Shown here: in pieces, positions 61,898 through 64,000 of the stretch
Numbering within the stretch: position 1 is the first letter of the stretch
How the letters are laid out: each line of letters begins with the position of its first letter
Assembly (NCBI RefSeq): GCF_030159995.1
Contig: NZ_BSNM01000003.1
Location: 496,001 to 560,000 of the forward strand
Source: Litoribrevibacter albus
Lineage (GTDB): Bacteria > Pseudomonadota > Gammaproteobacteria > Pseudomonadales > Litoribrevibacteraceae
Length of the DNA stretch: 64,000 nt
Direction: 5' to 3'
Program-made: the position numbers and the translations under genes
Notes under the pieces: generated by a model
The model's input: only the letters and a program-made list of their open reading frames with translations
What the model was told of the DNA's origin: nothing
Databases searched by the model: none

Positions 61898-64000
61898 ATG
61901 GCAAAGCTAGGACTAGCATTTTCAGGCGGTGGCGGTAAAGGTGCCTACGAGATTGGTGTATGGAAGGCACTTAAAGAATTCGGTATTGATAAGAATGTTG
62001 AAGCCGTAGCGGGTACATCTGTCGGTGGGTTAAATGGTGCACTGTTTGTAAATGGTGATTATGACGCCGCTGAATCTCTCTGGCTTAATATTGCACCTGA
62101 AAAAATTATGGTACCAAACAAAGATAGTTTGGCTAAGCAGGTTGCCAAGGCGGGCCTTCAAACTTTGGTTCCTGGTATTCCTGGAAAAGCCATATTGGCG
62201 ATAGATAGAATTACTAATGGTGAAGGTTTTTTTAATCAGTCCGGCCTGTCTGAATTGATTGAAGAGAGTAACGCATGTGATGGTATTCATGAAGACAGTT
62301 TACCCTTTCATGTATGTGCATTGAGTACTCCAAAAGGTGAGTTGAAATATCCTTTATTGAACGACAAAAGTTCTAGCACTATCAAAAAGTGGCTTTTGGC
62401 CAGTGCGGCGATACCCGTGGTTTTTGATGCGGTTAAGATTAACGGTAAGAACTATTATGACGGTGGAGTCTTACCTGGTAAGTACAGTGATAATACTCCT
62501 TACAAGGTGTTGATCGAAGAATATGACTGCACGCATATCATCAATGTTTTTCTTTCAAGAACCCCTGATCTTATAGAAGTTCAAAAAGCTTACCCTGGAA
62601 TAAACTTCTGGAATATCGTTCCGACCGGAGCCTTTGATGGGGGATTAGCAGCACCGCTAGTATTTACTTCAGAAAATGCAGCCAAACTTATTGATTGTGG
62701 TTATCAGGATGTCATTAAAATTCTGGAGCAATTTAAAGCGTTTCAGGATGATGAAGATCGCTATTTAGACGCAGTCTTTGAATTGGGACAATCTAATTCC
62801 GACTTTAAAGATCAGATAGAACTTTCCAAAGAACTTCGAGTGAGTGATAGTGACTCAAATATTGAAGAACTCTCTTATGAGGACGTTATCGACGAACTGT
62901 CATGTTCGTTGGATGAGCAAGAAAGAGACTTAATCAATGATAAACTCGACGATATTCTTGATGAGATGAAGGATGCATCTTCAGAGTTACTGGACGAAGC
63001 GTTCACTTCCATTAGTACGCTTGCTTCTACGGAAGGGCGAATCAATGAACAATATGAAGAAGGCGTCTTTGGTCGCTTACTTAGTTCAGTCACTGAGGTA
63101 TTTACAGGCACAAAAGCTAAACAGCAAGCAGGCATAAACTGGGATTTGAATCGAGCCATTTATGCCAATCAACAGTTGATTCAGAAACTCAATAAAAAGC
63201 AGATGCTATCCATGGAAGTGATGGTGTCCCTTTCGAATAAAACCAACTATTTGTTTACCCATGTAAACCACATTAATGCGAATCTAAAGCTGCTGGAAAG
63301 CCAGAGTATTCGTAATCTTCAATTAATGAAGGTGGGTGTTCAGCGTTTAGCAGATGAAACAGCTAAGCAGTTCTCATATCATGATCAACGCCTAGAGAGA
63401 TTGGAAAGGGCAGACTGGATTGATAACTGGTACCACGAAATAAGAGGCTTACCAAAGACACTTCCTGTAGATGAACTTCTGATGGAAGTTACAACCAGCT
63501 TTTACAATGCTACAGGGCGTGATTGGCAGCATGCGGAATTACAGCGCTATGTGAACGCCCTAGATGATTTGGGCATAAAGAATACGAGTCTCACTCCAAG
63601 TGATTTACTGTCTAAGACAAATCTGGCGGTTTTTTCTAACAGAGTAGACGTTAAATCCGTGTTCCCTGTTGTTAATAAAAAAGCCTGTTCCCATCCAACC
63701 CTAAAAGCCATTCAGGAAGTTTTAGAAGAAGATGCGCTTGACGATGTGCTTCAAGAGATAAATCAAGACTATGCTCTTGATTTAGGCACTGAGTTAAAGG
63801 CCAAAGATATTGGTTTGGAGCTTCTTTACAGCTTAAAAGTGAATGATCGACGTACACCGGTTTTGACAACCACGTTGAAGGACAATGAGCTACTGGAGCA
63901 CTCACACCATGGTAAACAAGCGGAATGCTTGGCTATGCTCAACAAACTAATCGAAGTAAATGATCGATTGGTCGTTAATGAATCCCAAGCAAAAGACCTT
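61898..64000 (+). CDS. Patatin-like phospholipase with long C-terminal extension (truncated by window)
   Basis: The frame runs open from ATG 61898 to the window edge (701 codons seen). The patatin domain (about 1-290) has the oxyanion loop FSGGGGKGAYEIG, nucleophile Ser41 in GTSVGG and Asp188 in DGG, so it should be an active lipid acyl hydrolase. A long, mostly helical extension follows (about residues 300-700), with a coiled-coil-rich part around 430-520. I do not recognise the extension. Patatins are known effectors of CBASS (CapV), where they attack the cell's own membrane. No cyclic-nucleotide synthase is seen within the window. Confidence 0.9.
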   Translation, partial: MAKLGLAFSGGGGKGAYEIGVWKALKEFGIDKNVEAVAGTSVGGLNGALFVNGDYDAAESLWLNIAPEKIMVPNKDSLAKQVAKAGLQTLVPGIPGKAILAIDRITNGEGFFNQSGLSELIEESNACDGIHEDSLPFHVCALSTPKGELKYPLLNDKSSSTIKKWLLASAAIPVVFDAVKINGKNYYDGGVLPGKYSDNTPYKVLIEEYDCTHIINVFLSRTPDLIEVQKAYPGINFWNIVPTGAFDGGLAAPLVFTSENAAKLIDCGYQDVIKILEQFKAFQDDEDRYLDAVFELGQSNSDFKDQIELSKELRVSDSDSNIEELSYEDVIDELSCSLDEQERDLINDKLDDILDEMKDASSELLDEAFTSISTLASTEGRINEQYEEGVFGRLLSSVTEVFTGTKAKQQAGINWDLNRAIYANQQLIQKLNKKQMLSMEVMVSLSNKTNYLFTHVNHINANLKLLESQSIRNLQLMKVGVQRLADETAKQFSYHDQRLERLERADWIDNWYHEIRGLPKTLPVDELLMEVTTSFYNATGRDWQHAELQRYVNALDDLGIKNTSLTPSDLLSKTNLAVFSNRVDVKSVFPVVNKKACSHPTLKAIQEVLEEDALDDVLQEINQDYALDLGTELKAKDIGLELLYSLKVNDRRTPVLTTTLKDNELLEHSHHGKQAECLAMLNKLIEVNDRLVVNESQAKDL

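Noticed and set aside
62875-63159. 94-codon minus-strand frame inside the patatin gene
   Set aside because: It is antisense to the long patatin frame and Ser-rich, as expected from the complement of an acidic helical region.

Overview
The window looks like part of the chromosome of a marine-type gammaproteobacterium, probably in the Oceanospirillales/Pseudomonadales range. The reasons are a PA4642-family gene, gltX followed directly by tRNA-Ala(GGC) and tRNA-Glu(UUC), the long (about 570 aa) leuA type, the hut/tonB/exbBD haem locus, and many cyclic-di-GMP and chemotaxis proteins. Genus is inferred from gene content only.

Layout. 1-11.6 kb is conserved housekeeping: a PA4642-like protein, an MscS channel, transaldolase, DusA, a REC/HD-GYP regulator, gltX with two tRNAs, a GGDEF protein, leuA, an Lrp-type regulator and a TlyA-type rRNA methyltransferase. 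11.7-17.1 kb holds a large lipoprotein behind a tandem Pho-box array, a repeat-rich exported protein, a GFA-family protein and a solute-binding protein. 17.2-23.4 kb is a copper/silver locus: a Cys/Met-rich small protein, a CusB with a C-terminal CusF-like domain, CusA and a His/Met-rich cupredoxin. 23.5-26.2 kb carries a class-3 lipase, a metallo-hydrolase-like protein and an SDR enzyme.

26.4-34.8 kb is a complete haem-uptake locus arranged around a Fur-type control region: hutZ, hutX and the haem receptor leftward; tonB-exbB-exbD-hutB-hutC-hutD rightward. Receptor, energy transducer, periplasmic carrier, inner-membrane importer and cytoplasmic haem handlers are all present. 35.1-40.7 kb is a TetR-controlled unit (TetR, MMPL/RND permease, LolA-like protein, outer-membrane protein) with three matching operators. 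41-49 kb holds sensory and metabolic genes (MCP, GNAT, DUF1330, hybrid kinase, M20 peptidase, AraC). 49.2-52.8 kb is a binding protein/porin/sensor set whose sensor lacks an output domain. 52.8-55.1 kb has an SGNH lipoprotein and a lipase-chaperone-like protein. 55.2-59.2 kb is a TonB receptor plus a PepSY membrane protein behind a duplicated promoter module, the first copy of which may drive a small RNA. A solute-binding protein gene broken by an internal stop follows.

The last 4 kb (about 60.1-64 kb) reads as an AT-richer accessory island. It has a 50-aa zinc-ribbon gene facing a three-gene operon: an unrecognised protein, an HTH-WYL regulator and a patatin-like phospholipase that runs off the window. 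Two palindromic operators sit in front of the operon. A WYL repressor next to a patatin effector is the pattern of anti-phage defence modules, and this is the best candidate for an undescribed system here.

A recurring oddity is a set of short tandem duplications (mostly 15-19 bp units) scattered through genes and intergenic regions, in frame when they fall inside genes.
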